Below the pieces are notes generated by a model. The model saw only the letters and a list, made by a program, of their open reading frames with translations. It was not told the DNA's origin and did no database searches. The translations under genes were made by a program, and so were the position numbers. DNA of 64,000 bases from Streptomyces albiflavescens (lineage in GTDB: Bacteria > Actinomycetota > Actinomycetes > Streptomycetales > Streptomycetaceae). The DNA is taken from contig NZ_BMMM01000018.1 of NCBI RefSeq assembly GCF_014645835.1, forward strand, positions 186,137-250,136, read 5' to 3'. Shown here piece after piece: positions 8,444 through 17,201 of this stretch (the first letter of the stretch is position 1; the number at the start of each line of letters is the position of its first letter).

Positions 8444-8785
8444 GTGAACGATCCGCGCCGGCGTACCCGCCTCGATCTGCTGCGCTTCCTGGAGCGCGTC
8501 CAGGAGCAGGATCTGGCGCGCACGCGGCGATGGATCGAGGCCGAAAGGCAGTGCGAGGACGAGCGGCAGCGCGGGATCGCGGCCCGGCCGCCGGCGCCGG
8601 ACTGGCTGATCGAGCAGGGCCTCTCAGGGCGCGAGCCCGTGTACGTCCACGTCGGCGGCTGCTGGAATGCCGGGAAGCGGAGCCGCGGAGTGGAGCGGGA
8701 CCAGGCGGTGCGGGCACTCACGGAGGGTGGGGTGCCGGCCTGCCCGCACTGCCGACCGGACACCGAGCTAGGCATCCTCGACTAG
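8444..8785 (+). CDS. DUF6233 domain protein
   Basis: Starting at the GTG at 8444, this encodes 113 residues: a charged helical N-terminus (RFLERVQEQDLARTRRWIE), then PPAPDWLIEQGL, VHVGGCWNAGKR and a terminal CPHCRPDTELGILD. This is the pattern of the abundant, uncharacterised Streptomyces DUF6233 family. The invariant Cys in GGCW and the CxxC pair near the end could bind a metal. Its TAG stop overlaps the stop codon of the convergent Ku fragment. Confidence 0.8.
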   Translation: MNDPRRRTRLDLLRFLERVQEQDLARTRRWIEAERQCEDERQRGIAARPPAPDWLIEQGLSGREPVYVHVGGCWNAGKRSRGVERDQAVRALTEGGVPACPHCRPDTELGILD

Positions 8786-9145
8786 GCACTGCCCCGCGGC
8801 TTGCGAGCCGCCGTCTTCTTGCTCGTCTTCTTCGCCGCGGTCTCCCTCGCGGGCGTCTTCTTCGCTGCCTTCTTGGCCGCAGCCTTCTTCTTCGGCATCT
8901 CGTGGACGGTGGCGTCCTCGCCGCGCGACTCCTGCGCCTTGCGCACGGACTCCTTGAGGGCTGCCATCAGGTCGACGACCTGGCTCGGGACTTCTGGTTC
9001 CTCGGCCCGGGGCGGTTCCTTGTGCTCCCGCTTCGCCTCAATGAGCTGCTCCACCGCCTCCGTGTACCGGTCGGTGAACTCCTCGCCCTGCAGGTCGTCT
9101 TGGGTCAGTCGGTCGATCAGGAGCTCCGCCTCCGCGATGTCTATG
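8782..9145 (-). pseudogene. Ku-type DNA end-binding protein, C-terminal fragment
   Basis: The minus strand encodes the last 120 or so residues of a bacterial Ku homologue: ELLIDRLTQDDLQGEEFTDR, YTEAVEQLIEAKREHKE, VVDLMAALKESV and the Lys/Ala-rich tail (KKKAAAKKAAKK) that contacts DNA. The Ku core barrel is missing. Homology ends at about 9145, exactly where the integrase fragment starts on the other strand. Full-length Ku is about 270-370 residues and works with LigD in end joining, so this piece cannot do so. Confidence 0.85.
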
Positions 9146-10024
9146 GCTGCTTGGGAGGACCCGGGCAAGCTCGATGAAGTCCTGCGCACCTTGGGCGCCA
9201 AACTGGACGGCACGCGGGCCGCGGCCAGTTCTGTCAAGCGCAACCGGCGGATTCTGAACGTGGCCATGGAGTACGCGGTGAAGCACCGGGCTCTGCGTAC
9301 GAACCCTCTGCCGAAGGGCAGAGGGGCGGTGCCCAAGACGTCGTCTGCGGTGGACAAGCGTGCTCTCCTCAACCCGGAGCAGGCGGCCCACCTTCTGGGC
9401 TGGATCCGGCGCCGCCCCCGCGGCGGCAAGCGGCTGCACGCGTTCTTCGCCACGATGTACTACGCCGGTCCGCGCCCGGAAGAAGTCGTGGCGATGCGCG
9501 TCGCGGACGTCCGTCTGCCCGACGAAGACGCCACGGATCAGTGGTGCGAGCTGTTGTTCCACACAGCGCGGCCGGAGGTCGGGAAGAACTGGACCGACGA
9601 TGGGAAGATTCACGAAAAGCGTGGGTTGAAGGGGCGTGCGGCGGATGACAGCCGTGGCGTGCCGGGGCACCCCTCGCTGACGCGGATCCTCCACCGGCAC
9701 ATCGAGGCGGAGAACCTTAAGCCGGGCGACGTCCTGTTCCAGGGCGAGAAGGGGGACATACTCGCGAGCCGCGTCATCCGCCGAGCGTGGCGGAGCGCCC
9801 GTCAAGCAGTGCTCGCCCCGCACGAGTTCGAGTCCCCAACCGGAAGGCGTGTGTACGACCTGCGCCACACCCGTCTGACCAAGTGGCTCAACGACGGGAT
9901 CCCGGCTGCGCAGGTCGCTGAGTGGGCAGGCAACAGCGTGCCGATCCTCCTGGCAACCTACGCCCGCTGTGTCTCTGGCCAACTACCCGATCTCAAGAGG
10001 CGGATGGAGGCAGGGGAAGTGTGA
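9137..10024 (+). pseudogene. tyrosine site-specific recombinase, N-terminally truncated
   Basis: From an ATG at 9137 (or 9143) this gives about 295 residues containing the core-binding remainder and whole catalytic domain of a phage/ICE integrase. YYAGPRPEEVVAM has the first Arg, YDLRHTRLTKWL the second Arg box, and the Tyr nucleophile is in LLATYARC. The usual His of HxxR is Tyr here, as I recall from many actinobacterial members. The N-terminal arm-binding domain is missing, and the frame upstream belongs to antisense Ku. A truncated protein might still be made, but no attachment site or element genes are nearby. Confidence 0.8.
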
Positions 10025-10187
10025 GTGAGCACTCTAGTCGGCCCGACTGGCCGACTAGAGCGCTGAGCCCGCCGAACGAGAGTTTCGGTGGGACGTGCGC
10101 GGCCTTCGCCCCGGCTCGTCGCGGTAGCCGGACGAACCGCCCACGATGTGGCGTGCCACCAGGTAGATGGTGGCGTTGCGCGTCCAG

Positions 10188-11018
10188 TCAAGCGCGATCG
10201 ATGCGGTCGAGCAGCGCCCGGGCCTCGGCGGTGCGGTGGTGGTCCGGACCGAAGGCGGCCAGGCAGGCGTCGTGGGCGACCGCGGCCCGGGTGCGAGCCT
10301 CGGCATCGCGGCCCAGGCCCAGGAGGGCGGAGGCCACGGCAAGCTCGACAGCGCCAGTCTCCGGTCGGCGCCGCTCCTCGGACAGGCTGCGGCTCAGCTC
10401 GTCGGCGCACTCCGCCTCGGCGAGAGCCTCCTTGTAGCGGGCCTGGCCGTTGAGGCTACGAGCCAGACCGATCCGCAGGACCAGGGCGAACCGGTCCGAT
10501 ACACGATGGGCAGCGAGGGCTTCGCGGGCGAGCGCTTCGGCCTCCGGGTGGCGGCCCTGCGCGTTGAGGGCATAGATCAGTCCGTTGCTCGCGGCCGCCG
10601 CTATGAGCGGCATATCCGGCCCTGTGCCGCGGGTTGCGGCCCGGGCGACGGCCGCGCACTCTGCCTCGCATTCGGCGTGCCGGGTGAGCGCGCTCAGCGT
10701 CTGGGCGCGGTCCGAGCGCAGCTTCAGGGTCTGTGGGTGTTCGGCGCCGAAGATCCTGCCGAAGACCGGCAGCAGTGCGTCGTATCCGGCGAGGGCCTCG
10801 GCATGGCGGCCCTGGGCGGCCGTCGCGAGCGCGGCCATGCTCAACGCCAGCGGTGCATACGGGTCGTCGCGCGACCGGGACCGGGCCGCGGCCACGGCGC
10901 GGGCCTCGGCCTCCGCCTCGGCATAGCGCCCGGCCTGGAACAGGACCGTCGCCTGGGCCAACGGGGATCTCGACATCTGCCCGGCATCGTTTCGGCCGCG
11001 CGACCGGAAGAGCTTCAT
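10188..11018 (-). CDS. tetratricopeptide repeat protein
   Basis: Starting at the ATG at 11018 (MKLFRSRGR), this encodes 276 residues made almost wholly of TPR-like helical pairs. They appear as units of the AEAEARAVAA, HAEALAGYDALLPVF, PEAEALAREALAAH and YKEALAEAECADEL type. There is no signal, membrane segment or catalytic domain. Such stand-alone TPR proteins are common next to Streptomyces mobile regions and regulators, usually as protein-protein scaffolds. Upstream in-frame ATGs extend it by 46 low-quality residues; I chose 11018 because coding bias begins there. Confidence 0.75.
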   Translation of the reverse strand: MKLFRSRGRNDAGQMSRSPLAQATVLFQAGRYAEAEAEARAVAAARSRSRDDPYAPLALSMAALATAAQGRHAEALAGYDALLPVFGRIFGAEHPQTLKLRSDRAQTLSALTRHAECEAECAAVARAATRGTGPDMPLIAAAASNGLIYALNAQGRHPEAEALAREALAAHRVSDRFALVLRIGLARSLNGQARYKEALAEAECADELSRSLSEERRRPETGAVELAVASALLGLGRDAEARTRAAVAHDACLAAFGPDHHRTAEARALLDRIDRA

Positions 11019-11465
11019 GCCCGGAGCATACGGATGCTGCGCACACCCGTTCGGGTAAGGGGCGAGGGTCGGTCGGCGGGCCGCGCCGTCCCGGGCCACT
11101 TCGAGGCGAGGCGTTGAACAACAAGCTGAGCGCCGGAGTGGCCAACTGAGATGCACAGGGGCCGACTAGCGCGCTCAGTCGCAGGAAGACCTCCCCCAGC
11201 TGCCTGAGGCAGGCTGAGCGGCTCCGGAAACTTCGCCACGTATTTGCCGCAGCCACCCGCAGAAACCCGGTGACAGCCGGACGGCGCCGGACCCCCCACG
11301 GTCTACGGGGGAGGGGCCGGCGCCTTTCTACACACCCAGAAAAATGGCCCTGACCAGTACAAAGGTGTGCATGAAGGTGGGGCTCTAGATGAGTGCCCTC
11401 GATAGTGCCCGAAGCTGCGGCCGGGTGCTGGAGAGTCGCCCGGTCCGTACTGCCACAATGGGTTC
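11019..11465. other. intergenic region closing the accessory island
   Basis: This is about 447 bp between the divergently oriented TPR gene and menG. No frame has Streptomyces codon bias. It holds the terminator hairpin at 11283-11327 and presumably the menG promoter. CACAAT at 11453-11458 lies 8 bp before the menG GTG, so a leaderless or near-leaderless transcript is possible. Confidence 0.5.
11283..11327 (+). terminator. GC-rich hairpin followed by TTT
   Basis: GGCGCCGG at 11283-11290 pairs with CCGGCGCC at 11317-11324, with an inner C6/G5 pairing, and is followed by TTTCT. It has the form of an intrinsic terminator for plus-strand transcription. No intact plus-strand gene lies just upstream, so it may insulate menG from the island. 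Confidence 0.55.
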
Positions 11466-12161
11466 GTGACCCGCGCATCCCTGGACAAGCAGCCGCACGA
11501 AGTCGCCTCGATGTTCGACAACGTGGCGGAACGGTACGACCTCACGAACGACGTGCTGTCCCTCGGCCAGGACCGGCGATGGCGCAAGGAGGTCGCGAAG
11601 GCGGTCGACGCGCGGCCCGCGCAGAAGATCCTGGATCTGGCGGCCGGTACCGCGACCTCGTCCCTGCCCTTCGCCCGCACGGGCGCGTACGTCGTGCCCT
11701 GCGACTTCTCCCTCGGCATGCTGCGGGTCGGCAAGAAGAACCACCCCTGGCTGCCCCTGACCGCGGGGGACGCGACGAAGCTGCCCTTCAAGGACGACAC
11801 CTTCGACGCGGTCACGATCTCCTTCGGACTGCGCAACGTGCAGGACACCGACGCCGCGCTGAGCGAGCTGTACCGGGTGACCAAGCCCGGCGGCCGCGTC
11901 GTGATCTGCGAGTTCTCGCACCCCACCTGGGCGCCGTTCCGCACGGTGTACACCGAGTACTTGATGCGCGCGCTGCCGCCGGTCGCCCGCGCGGTCTCCT
12001 CCAACCCCGAGGCGTACGTCTATCTCGCCGAGTCCATCCGCGCCTGGCCGAACCAGCCCGAACTCGCCGAGCGGCTGCGCAAGGCCGGCTGGTCGAAGGT
12101 GGCCTGGCGGAACCTGACGGGCGGGGTCGTGGCGCTGCACCGGGGCTTCAAGGCCGCGTAA
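11466..12161 (+). CDS. menG: demethylmenaquinone methyltransferase
   Basis: This 231-residue protein catalyses the last step of menaquinone synthesis, SAM-dependent C-methylation of demethylmenaquinone at the membrane. UbiE/MenG family signatures are present: MFDNVAERYDLTNDVLS at the N-terminus, SAM motif I LDLAAGTATSS, motif II GDATKLPFKDDTFDAVTISF, then FGLRNV and the TKPGGRVVICEFS block. It starts at the GTG at 11466. It lies a gene or two from a geranylgeranyl-reductase-family flavoprotein, as menG does in mycobacteria, and 7 kb before complex I. Streptomyces has no ubiquinone, so the MenG assignment is preferred over UbiE. Confidence 0.95.
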   Translation: MTRASLDKQPHEVASMFDNVAERYDLTNDVLSLGQDRRWRKEVAKAVDARPAQKILDLAAGTATSSLPFARTGAYVVPCDFSLGMLRVGKKNHPWLPLTAGDATKLPFKDDTFDAVTISFGLRNVQDTDAALSELYRVTKPGGRVVICEFSHPTWAPFRTVYTEYLMRALPPVARAVSSNPEAYVYLAESIRAWPNQPELAERLRKAGWSKVAWRNLTGGVVALHRGFKAA

Positions 12162-12197
12162 TCGCTTCACCGCCGCCGACGCCGACCCGCCGGCAAC

Positions 12198-12539
12198 TCA
12201 CCTGAGGACCTCGAACGGGTCGCCCGGCTCGTCGAGCTCGCGGCGCATCCCGCCCGACGGCGGCCGCGGCAGCCGCGGCTCGCGCACCCCCGCGCCACCG
12301 CCCTCGGAGTCACCGAGGTCGAACCACACGGTGACCACGGCGCCGCGCGGGACCTCGACGCCGGGCGGGGGATATTGGCGTACGACGTAGTCGACGACCG
12401 TGAGATGGAAGTCGGGCCGGTCGGGCGCGGCGAGCATGACACCTCGCGCCTCGGCCGTCTCACGCGCGTCCACGGCCATCAGGCCCACGAGCCGCGGTAC
12501 GCGCACTTCGGGTGTCTTGGGTGTTATGCGCACAGACAT
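12198..12539 (-). CDS. small PASTA domain protein
   Basis: This encodes 113 residues from the ATG at 12539. One PASTA domain fills most of it (VRVPRLVGLMAVDARETAE, then VDYVVRQYPPPGVEVPRGA and VVTVWFDLG). An acidic/basic tail ending EPGDPFEVLR follows. PASTA domains bind muropeptides or beta-lactams when extracellular, but no signal peptide or membrane segment is seen here, so the location is unclear. It converges on menG with a 36-bp gap. An upstream ATG at 12581 would add 14 residues with no better ribosome site. Confidence 0.75.
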   Translation of the reverse strand: MSVRITPKTPEVRVPRLVGLMAVDARETAEARGVMLAAPDRPDFHLTVVDYVVRQYPPPGVEVPRGAVVTVWFDLGDSEGGGAGVREPRLPRPPSGGMRRELDEPGDPFEVLR

Positions 12540-12614
12540 CACCCCCAGCGGTACCGGAAGGGTAAGCCGCGCCCAGGCCATTCCGGAAGCCGTCGGGTGG
12601 CGTGCCGGGAGCCG

Positions 12615-13121
12615 TCAGAGGGCCAGTCGGTAGCAGTGCGCGGGCTGCCCCAGCGTCGGGTGGGGGAAACGTTCGGCCAGTTCCATGCCCAGGCGCCGGG
12701 TCACGGCGATGGACCGCTCGTTGTCGGCTCTGACCATGGCGACGATCTGGGAGACGCCCGCCGCGCGCACCCTGTCCAGGGTGGCGAGCCCGGCCGCCGT
12801 CGCGTACCCCTTGCCCCAGTGCGCCCGCCCGAGCCGCCAGCCGATCTCGATCTCGCCCGTGGGGCCCCAATCCTTCGGCCACGGCTGCGCCCCTGTGAAA
12901 CCGAGCACCTCACCGTCGGAGCCGACCATCGTCCACAGACAGAATCCGAGCTCCGCGTCGTGCCGCCGCTGCCGCGCGGTGAGCTCCTCGTACACGGACA
13001 GCTCGGCCGCCCGGCCGCCGTGGAATTCCATGACCTCCGGGTCGGCGAAGACCCGGTGCCAGGCGAAGGCGTCCTCGTCGATGGGGACGCGGAGCTGTAC
13101 GTCGGGGAGAGCTCGGTTCAC
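12615..13121 (-). CDS. GNAT family N-acetyltransferase
   Basis: This 168-residue protein resembles the RimJ/RimL branch of GCN5-related acetyltransferases. It starts with LRVPIDEDAFAWHRVFADPE. The acetyl-CoA binding segment is WRLGRAHWGKGYATAAG, and the typical NERSIAVTRRLGM follows. The substrate is unknown: N-terminal amino groups, aminoglycosides or small amines are all possible for this branch. It is transcribed divergently from the reductase gene at 13221 and shares its upstream region. Confidence 0.88.
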   Translation of the reverse strand: MNRALPDVQLRVPIDEDAFAWHRVFADPEVMEFHGGRAAELSVYEELTARQRRHDAELGFCLWTMVGSDGEVLGFTGAQPWPKDWGPTGEIEIGWRLGRAHWGKGYATAAGLATLDRVRAAGVSQIVAMVRADNERSIAVTRRLGMELAERFPHPTLGQPAHCYRLAL

Positions 13122-13220
13122 GGGGGCAGCCCTTCATCCAGGTGATCAGTACCGCTGCATAGACTGCCCATGTCCAGTGCCCGTCGGCACGTTGATTTCG
13201 CATCTTGGGGAGAACCCGCC

Positions 13221-14516
13221 GTGACCGAGCCCCAGCCCCTCTCCGAAAACACCGCCGATGTCATCGTCGTCGGGGCCGGGCCAGCCGGTTCCACCACCGC
13301 GTACTACCTGGCGAAGGCGGGACTGGACGTCCTGCTCCTCGAGAAGACCGCGTTCCCGCGCGAGAAGGTCTGCGGTGACGGGCTGACCCCGCGTGCCACC
13401 AAGCAGCTTGTCTCGATGGGCATCGACATCTCGGAGGAGGCCGGCTGGCTGCGGAACAAGGGCCTGCGCATCATCGGCGGCGGCGTCCGCCTCCAGCTGG
13501 ACTGGCCCGATCTCGCCTCCTTCCCCGACTACGGCCTCGTACGCAAGCGGGACGACTTCGACGAGCAGTTGGCGCGGCAGGCGCAGAAGGCGGGCGCGCG
13601 GCTGTACGAGCGCTGCAACGTCGGCGCACCGATCATCGACGACCGCACCGGCCGCATCACCGGCGTCCACGCCAAGCTCGGTGACACCGGCGAGAAGCGC
13701 GAGGTCACCTTCCACGCACCGCTGGTCGTCGCCGCGGACGGCAACTCCACCCGGCTCTCCCTGGCAATGGGCCTGCACCGCCGCGAGGACCGCCCGATGG
13801 GCGTCGCGGTCCGTACGTACTTCACCTCCCCGCGTCACGAGGACGACTACCTGGAGTCCTGGCTGGAGCTGTGGGACCGGCGCGGTCCCGAGGACCGTCT
13901 GCTGCCCGGCTACGGCTGGATCTTCGGCATGGGCGACGGCACGTCGAACGTCGGCCTCGGTGTGCTCAACACCTCCGACTCCTTCAAGGAGCTGGACTGG
14001 CGGGAGGTCCTGAAGGCGTGGTGCGCGTCCATGCCGGAGGACTGGGGCTACACCCCCGAGAACATGACCGGCCCGATCCGCGGCGCCGCCCTCCCCATGG
14101 CCTTCAACCGCCAGCCGCACTACACGAAGGGGCTGTTGCTGGTCGGCGACGCCGGCGGTCTGGTGAACCCCTTCAACGGCGAGGGCATCGCCTACGCCAT
14201 GGAGTCCGGCCAGATCGCCGCCGACGTCATCGTCCAGGCCCATGCGCGCGCCACTCCGGGCCAGCGTGAACTGGCCCTGCAGCGCTACCCGCGCGTCCTC
14301 AAGGACACCTACGGCGGCTACTACACCCTCGGCCGCGCCTTCGTGAAGCTCATCGGCAACCCGAAGGTCATGAAGATCGCCACCCAGCGCGGCCTGACCC
14401 ACCCCCTGCTGATGAAGTTCACGCTGAAGATGCTCGCGAACCTGACGGACCCGACGGGCGGCGACGCGATGGACCGCATCATCAACGGCCTGTCGAAGGT
14501 GGCCCCGAAAGCCTGA
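13221..14516 (+). CDS. geranylgeranyl reductase family flavoprotein, probable menaquinone reductase (MenJ-like)
   Basis: Starting at the GTG at 13221, 9 nt after GGGGAG, this encodes 431 residues. It has the FAD-binding VIVVGAGPAGSTTAYYLA, the geranylgeranyl-reductase signature FPREKVCGDGLTPRA, and the second FAD motif VGDAGGLVNPFNGEGIAYAM. The family saturates isoprenoid double bonds. In mycobacteria the MenJ member beside menG reduces one isoprene of menaquinone. Streptomyces menaquinones are partly saturated, and menG is nearby, so the same role is likely here. Reduction of another prenyl substrate cannot be excluded. The in-frame extension to 13170 lacks a ribosome site. Confidence 0.88.
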   Translation: MTEPQPLSENTADVIVVGAGPAGSTTAYYLAKAGLDVLLLEKTAFPREKVCGDGLTPRATKQLVSMGIDISEEAGWLRNKGLRIIGGGVRLQLDWPDLASFPDYGLVRKRDDFDEQLARQAQKAGARLYERCNVGAPIIDDRTGRITGVHAKLGDTGEKREVTFHAPLVVAADGNSTRLSLAMGLHRREDRPMGVAVRTYFTSPRHEDDYLESWLELWDRRGPEDRLLPGYGWIFGMGDGTSNVGLGVLNTSDSFKELDWREVLKAWCASMPEDWGYTPENMTGPIRGAALPMAFNRQPHYTKGLLLVGDAGGLVNPFNGEGIAYAMESGQIAADVIVQAHARATPGQRELALQRYPRVLKDTYGGYYTLGRAFVKLIGNPKVMKIATQRGLTHPLLMKFTLKMLANLTDPTGGDAMDRIINGLSKVAPKA

Positions 14517-14581
14517 TCATTCAAGGCGACCACCTCTCACCGGGTCTTACCAAGGTGGCTCCGAAGGCGTAGCTCCCCGCA

Positions 14582-15208
14582 CTACCGGCTGAGTTCGGTC
14601 TCCTTGACGGCGCGGCGGGCGAGCACCCGCTCGCGCCCCTCGGCGACCTGCCGCAAGGCGTCCTTCCGCTCCCGCTTGGAGAGCCGGTCCAGATAGACGC
14701 GACCGTTGACATGGTCGGTCTCGTGCTGGAGACAGCGGGCGAAATACCCCGTGCCCTCGATGACCAGGGCGTTCCCGTCCCGGTCGACGCCGCGTACGAC
14801 AGCGCGATCGGGACGGGGTACGTCCATCACGGCGCCCGGTACGGACAGACATCCCTCGCCCTCGTCGAGGAGGCGTCGGCCGGCCGGATCGAGCGGGTCC
14901 AGGACCGGGTTGGCGATGTGGCCGACGTGCCGGACCCCGTCGTCGTCCGGGCAGTCGTACACGAACAGCCGCAGGTCGACACCTACTTGATTGGCCGCGA
15001 GCCCGGCCCCGTCGGCGACGTACATCGTCAGGAACATGTCGTCGATGAGCGCGGCGAGGTCGGGACCGAACTCGGTCACGTCCCGGCACGCCTTGTGCAA
15101 CACCTCTTCACCCACCTCGGTGATCCGCCGCACCGATCCGCGAGCGGCCTCCGGCGTCAACCGGGGGTACGACGTGACGGGCTTTCCCTGGACGAACACA
15201 CGGGGCAT
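14582..15208 (-). CDS. def: peptide deformylase
   Basis: This 208-residue enzyme removes the formyl group from nascent N-termini. All three motifs are present: GAGLAANQVG, EGCLSVPG (metal Cys) and QHETDHVNG (metal His pair and catalytic Glu). An extra 30 or so residues at the N-terminus (MPRVFVQGKPVTSYPRLTPE) are usual for one Streptomyces paralogue. It converges on the reductase gene, and the intervening 65 bp shows only a weak CCACCT/AGGTGG pairing. Confidence 0.95.
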   Translation of the reverse strand: MPRVFVQGKPVTSYPRLTPEAARGSVRRITEVGEEVLHKACRDVTEFGPDLAALIDDMFLTMYVADGAGLAANQVGVDLRLFVYDCPDDDGVRHVGHIANPVLDPLDPAGRRLLDEGEGCLSVPGAVMDVPRPDRAVVRGVDRDGNALVIEGTGYFARCLQHETDHVNGRVYLDRLSKRERKDALRQVAEGRERVLARRAVKETELSR

Positions 15209-15300
15209 GGCTGGTTCTCCTTCGGCTGGTGTGTGGATGCTGTGGGCGGCCGGGCCGTGGCCTTCCGGCCTCCGGCGCCGCTCCCTACCCTCCCGTACTC

Positions 15301-17109
15301 ATGACAACAGAACATTCGGAACAGTCCCAGGAGCACATCGGACACTCACGCAGACGCTTCCTCGCCGGTGCCGGAGGCGCCCTCGGCGCCGTCGCCTTAT
15401 GGCCCGGGAGCGCGAGCGCCGCCTCCGGCAAGCGCATCGCCGTCCTCGGGGGTGGTGTCTCCGGCCTCAGCGCTGCCCATGAACTCGCCGAGCGGGGCTA
15501 CGCGGTGACCGTCTACGAGTACTACGACGTCCTCGGCGGCAAGGCCCGCTCGATGGACGTCCCCGGAACGGCCGGCGGCGGCCGCAAGCCGCTGCCCGGC
15601 GAACACGGCTTCAGGTTCTTCCCCGGTTTCTACCGGAATCTCCCGGATGTGATGCGCCGGATTCCCTTCCCCGGCAACGCGAACGGCGTCCACGACAACC
15701 TCCGCGGCGGCACCGAGGCCCTCTTCGCCCGCACGGGCGGCCGGCCCGATCTGCACTTCCCGCTGCGGCGGGTGACCACCCCGCCCGCGCCCGGTGACAT
15801 CACCCCGTCCTGGATCCGCGACCAGCTGCTGTCCGTCCTCGACCTGGGCACCCGGCTGCCCGCCCACGAGGCCGCGTACTTCGCCGACCGTCTCCTCGTC
15901 CACCTCACCAGCTGCGACGCCCGCCGCGAGGACCAGTGGGAGAAGACCTCCTGGTGGAACTTCATCCGTGCCGAGGAGATGAGCACGGAGTACCAGACGC
16001 TCCTCGGCATCGGCCAGACCCGCAACCTCGTCGCCACCCGCGCCGAGGTCGCCTCCACACGTACCGTCGGCCGCGTCATCATCGAGGCGCTGCTGCTGTG
16101 GGGCCTGCTCGGCCGTGGCATGGACGGCGAGGCCGCCGTCGACCGCGTCCTCAACGCCCCGACGAGCGAGGCGTGGATCGCGCCGTGGGAGGCGTATCTG
16201 CGCTCGCTGGGCGTCGAGTTCGTCATGCGTACCCAGGTGCGCGAGGTTCTGTACGCGGGCGGACGTGTCGCCGGCGTACGCGTCTCGGCCCCCGACGGAA
16301 GCCAGGAACGCACGATCACCGCCGACCACTACGTCTCGGCGATGCCGGTGGAGCACGCGCGCGGGACCTGGGGCCCGGCTCTGCGCGCCGCCGACCCGCA
16401 GCTCGCCAAGTGCGATGCCCTGAAGACGGACTGGATGGTGGGAATCCAGTTCTATCTGCGCACGCCGACGCCCGTGGTGCACGGGCACATCAACTGCCTC
16501 GACTCACCATGGTCGGTGACAGGCATCGGACAGGCCCAATTCTGGGACGTACGCGACTTTTCGGCCGACTACGGAGACGGCAGCGCCCACGACTGCCTCT
16601 CGGCCATCGTCTCCGAGTGGGACAAGCCGGGGATCCTGTACGGCAAGACGGCCCGTGAGTGCACCAAGGAGGAGATCGTCGCCGAGACCTGGGCGCAGCT
16701 CAAGGACGGCCTCAACGACTCCGGGAAGACGACGCTCATGGACGCCGACCGGCTCGGCTGGTTCATGGACCCGGCGGTGACGGGCCTCGGCGGTCCGGAC
16801 CCGCAGAACCGCGAGCCGCTCCTCATCCACCCGACAGGGACCCTCTACAACCGCCCGTCCGCCCGCACGGCGGTGCCGAACTTCTTCCTCGCGGGCGACT
16901 ACATCCGCACCGACGTGGACCTGGCGACCATGGAAGGCGCCAACGAGTCCGCACGCCGAGCCGTCAACGCACTCCTGGATGCGGACAATTCGGGCGCCGA
17001 ACGGTGTGAGATCTGGGAGCTGTACCGGCCGCCGGAGATGGAACCCCTCAAGCGCGTGGACGAACTCCGCTACAAGCTGGGCCTGCCCAACACATTCGAC
17101 CTCGGGTAG
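15301..17109 (+). CDS. Tat-exported FAD-dependent oxidoreductase (amine oxidase / phytoene desaturase-like) with TTA codon
   Basis: This encodes 602 residues from the ATG at 15301; upstream codons to 15229 are non-coding in character. A Tat signal (HSRRRFLAGAGGALG, cleavage near SASA) precedes the dinucleotide-binding motif IAVLGGGVSGLSAAHELAERG and GGKARSMD. The C-terminal FAD motif FFLAGDYIRTDVDLATMEGA follows. The layout matches secreted relatives of hydroxysqualene or carotenoid oxidoreductases; the substrate is unknown. Codon 33, inside the signal peptide, is TTA (15397-15399), so translation should need the bldA tRNA and be tied to development. A hairpin at 17152-17178 ends the gene. 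Confidence 0.85.
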   Translation: MTTEHSEQSQEHIGHSRRRFLAGAGGALGAVALWPGSASAASGKRIAVLGGGVSGLSAAHELAERGYAVTVYEYYDVLGGKARSMDVPGTAGGGRKPLPGEHGFRFFPGFYRNLPDVMRRIPFPGNANGVHDNLRGGTEALFARTGGRPDLHFPLRRVTTPPAPGDITPSWIRDQLLSVLDLGTRLPAHEAAYFADRLLVHLTSCDARREDQWEKTSWWNFIRAEEMSTEYQTLLGIGQTRNLVATRAEVASTRTVGRVIIEALLLWGLLGRGMDGEAAVDRVLNAPTSEAWIAPWEAYLRSLGVEFVMRTQVREVLYAGGRVAGVRVSAPDGSQERTITADHYVSAMPVEHARGTWGPALRAADPQLAKCDALKTDWMVGIQFYLRTPTPVVHGHINCLDSPWSVTGIGQAQFWDVRDFSADYGDGSAHDCLSAIVSEWDKPGILYGKTARECTKEEIVAETWAQLKDGLNDSGKTTLMDADRLGWFMDPAVTGLGGPDPQNREPLLIHPTGTLYNRPSARTAVPNFFLAGDYIRTDVDLATMEGANESARRAVNALLDADNSGAERCEIWELYRPPEMEPLKRVDELRYKLGLPNTFDLG

Positions 17110-17151
17110 AGCGAGTTCGATCCAGGGCAATTCACCCCGGATGGGGCGAAA

Positions 17152-17178
17152 GGGCCGCCGCCCCCGAGGCGGCGGCCC
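17152..17178. terminator. bidirectional terminator between convergent genes
   Basis: GGGCCGCCGCC at 17152-17162 pairs perfectly with GGCGGCGGCCC at 17168-17178 around a 5-nt loop. It sits between the stop codons of the FAD oxidoreductase (17109) and the NlpC/P60 gene (17202) and can serve both. Confidence 0.8.
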
Positions 17179-17201
17179 TCAAGCCGTGTGGTTCGTGCGC
17201 C

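Noticed and set aside
11019..11465. possible tRNA attachment site for the island
   Set aside because: No cloverleaf-like sequence or T-loop consensus is visible at either edge, and no matching direct repeats were spotted.
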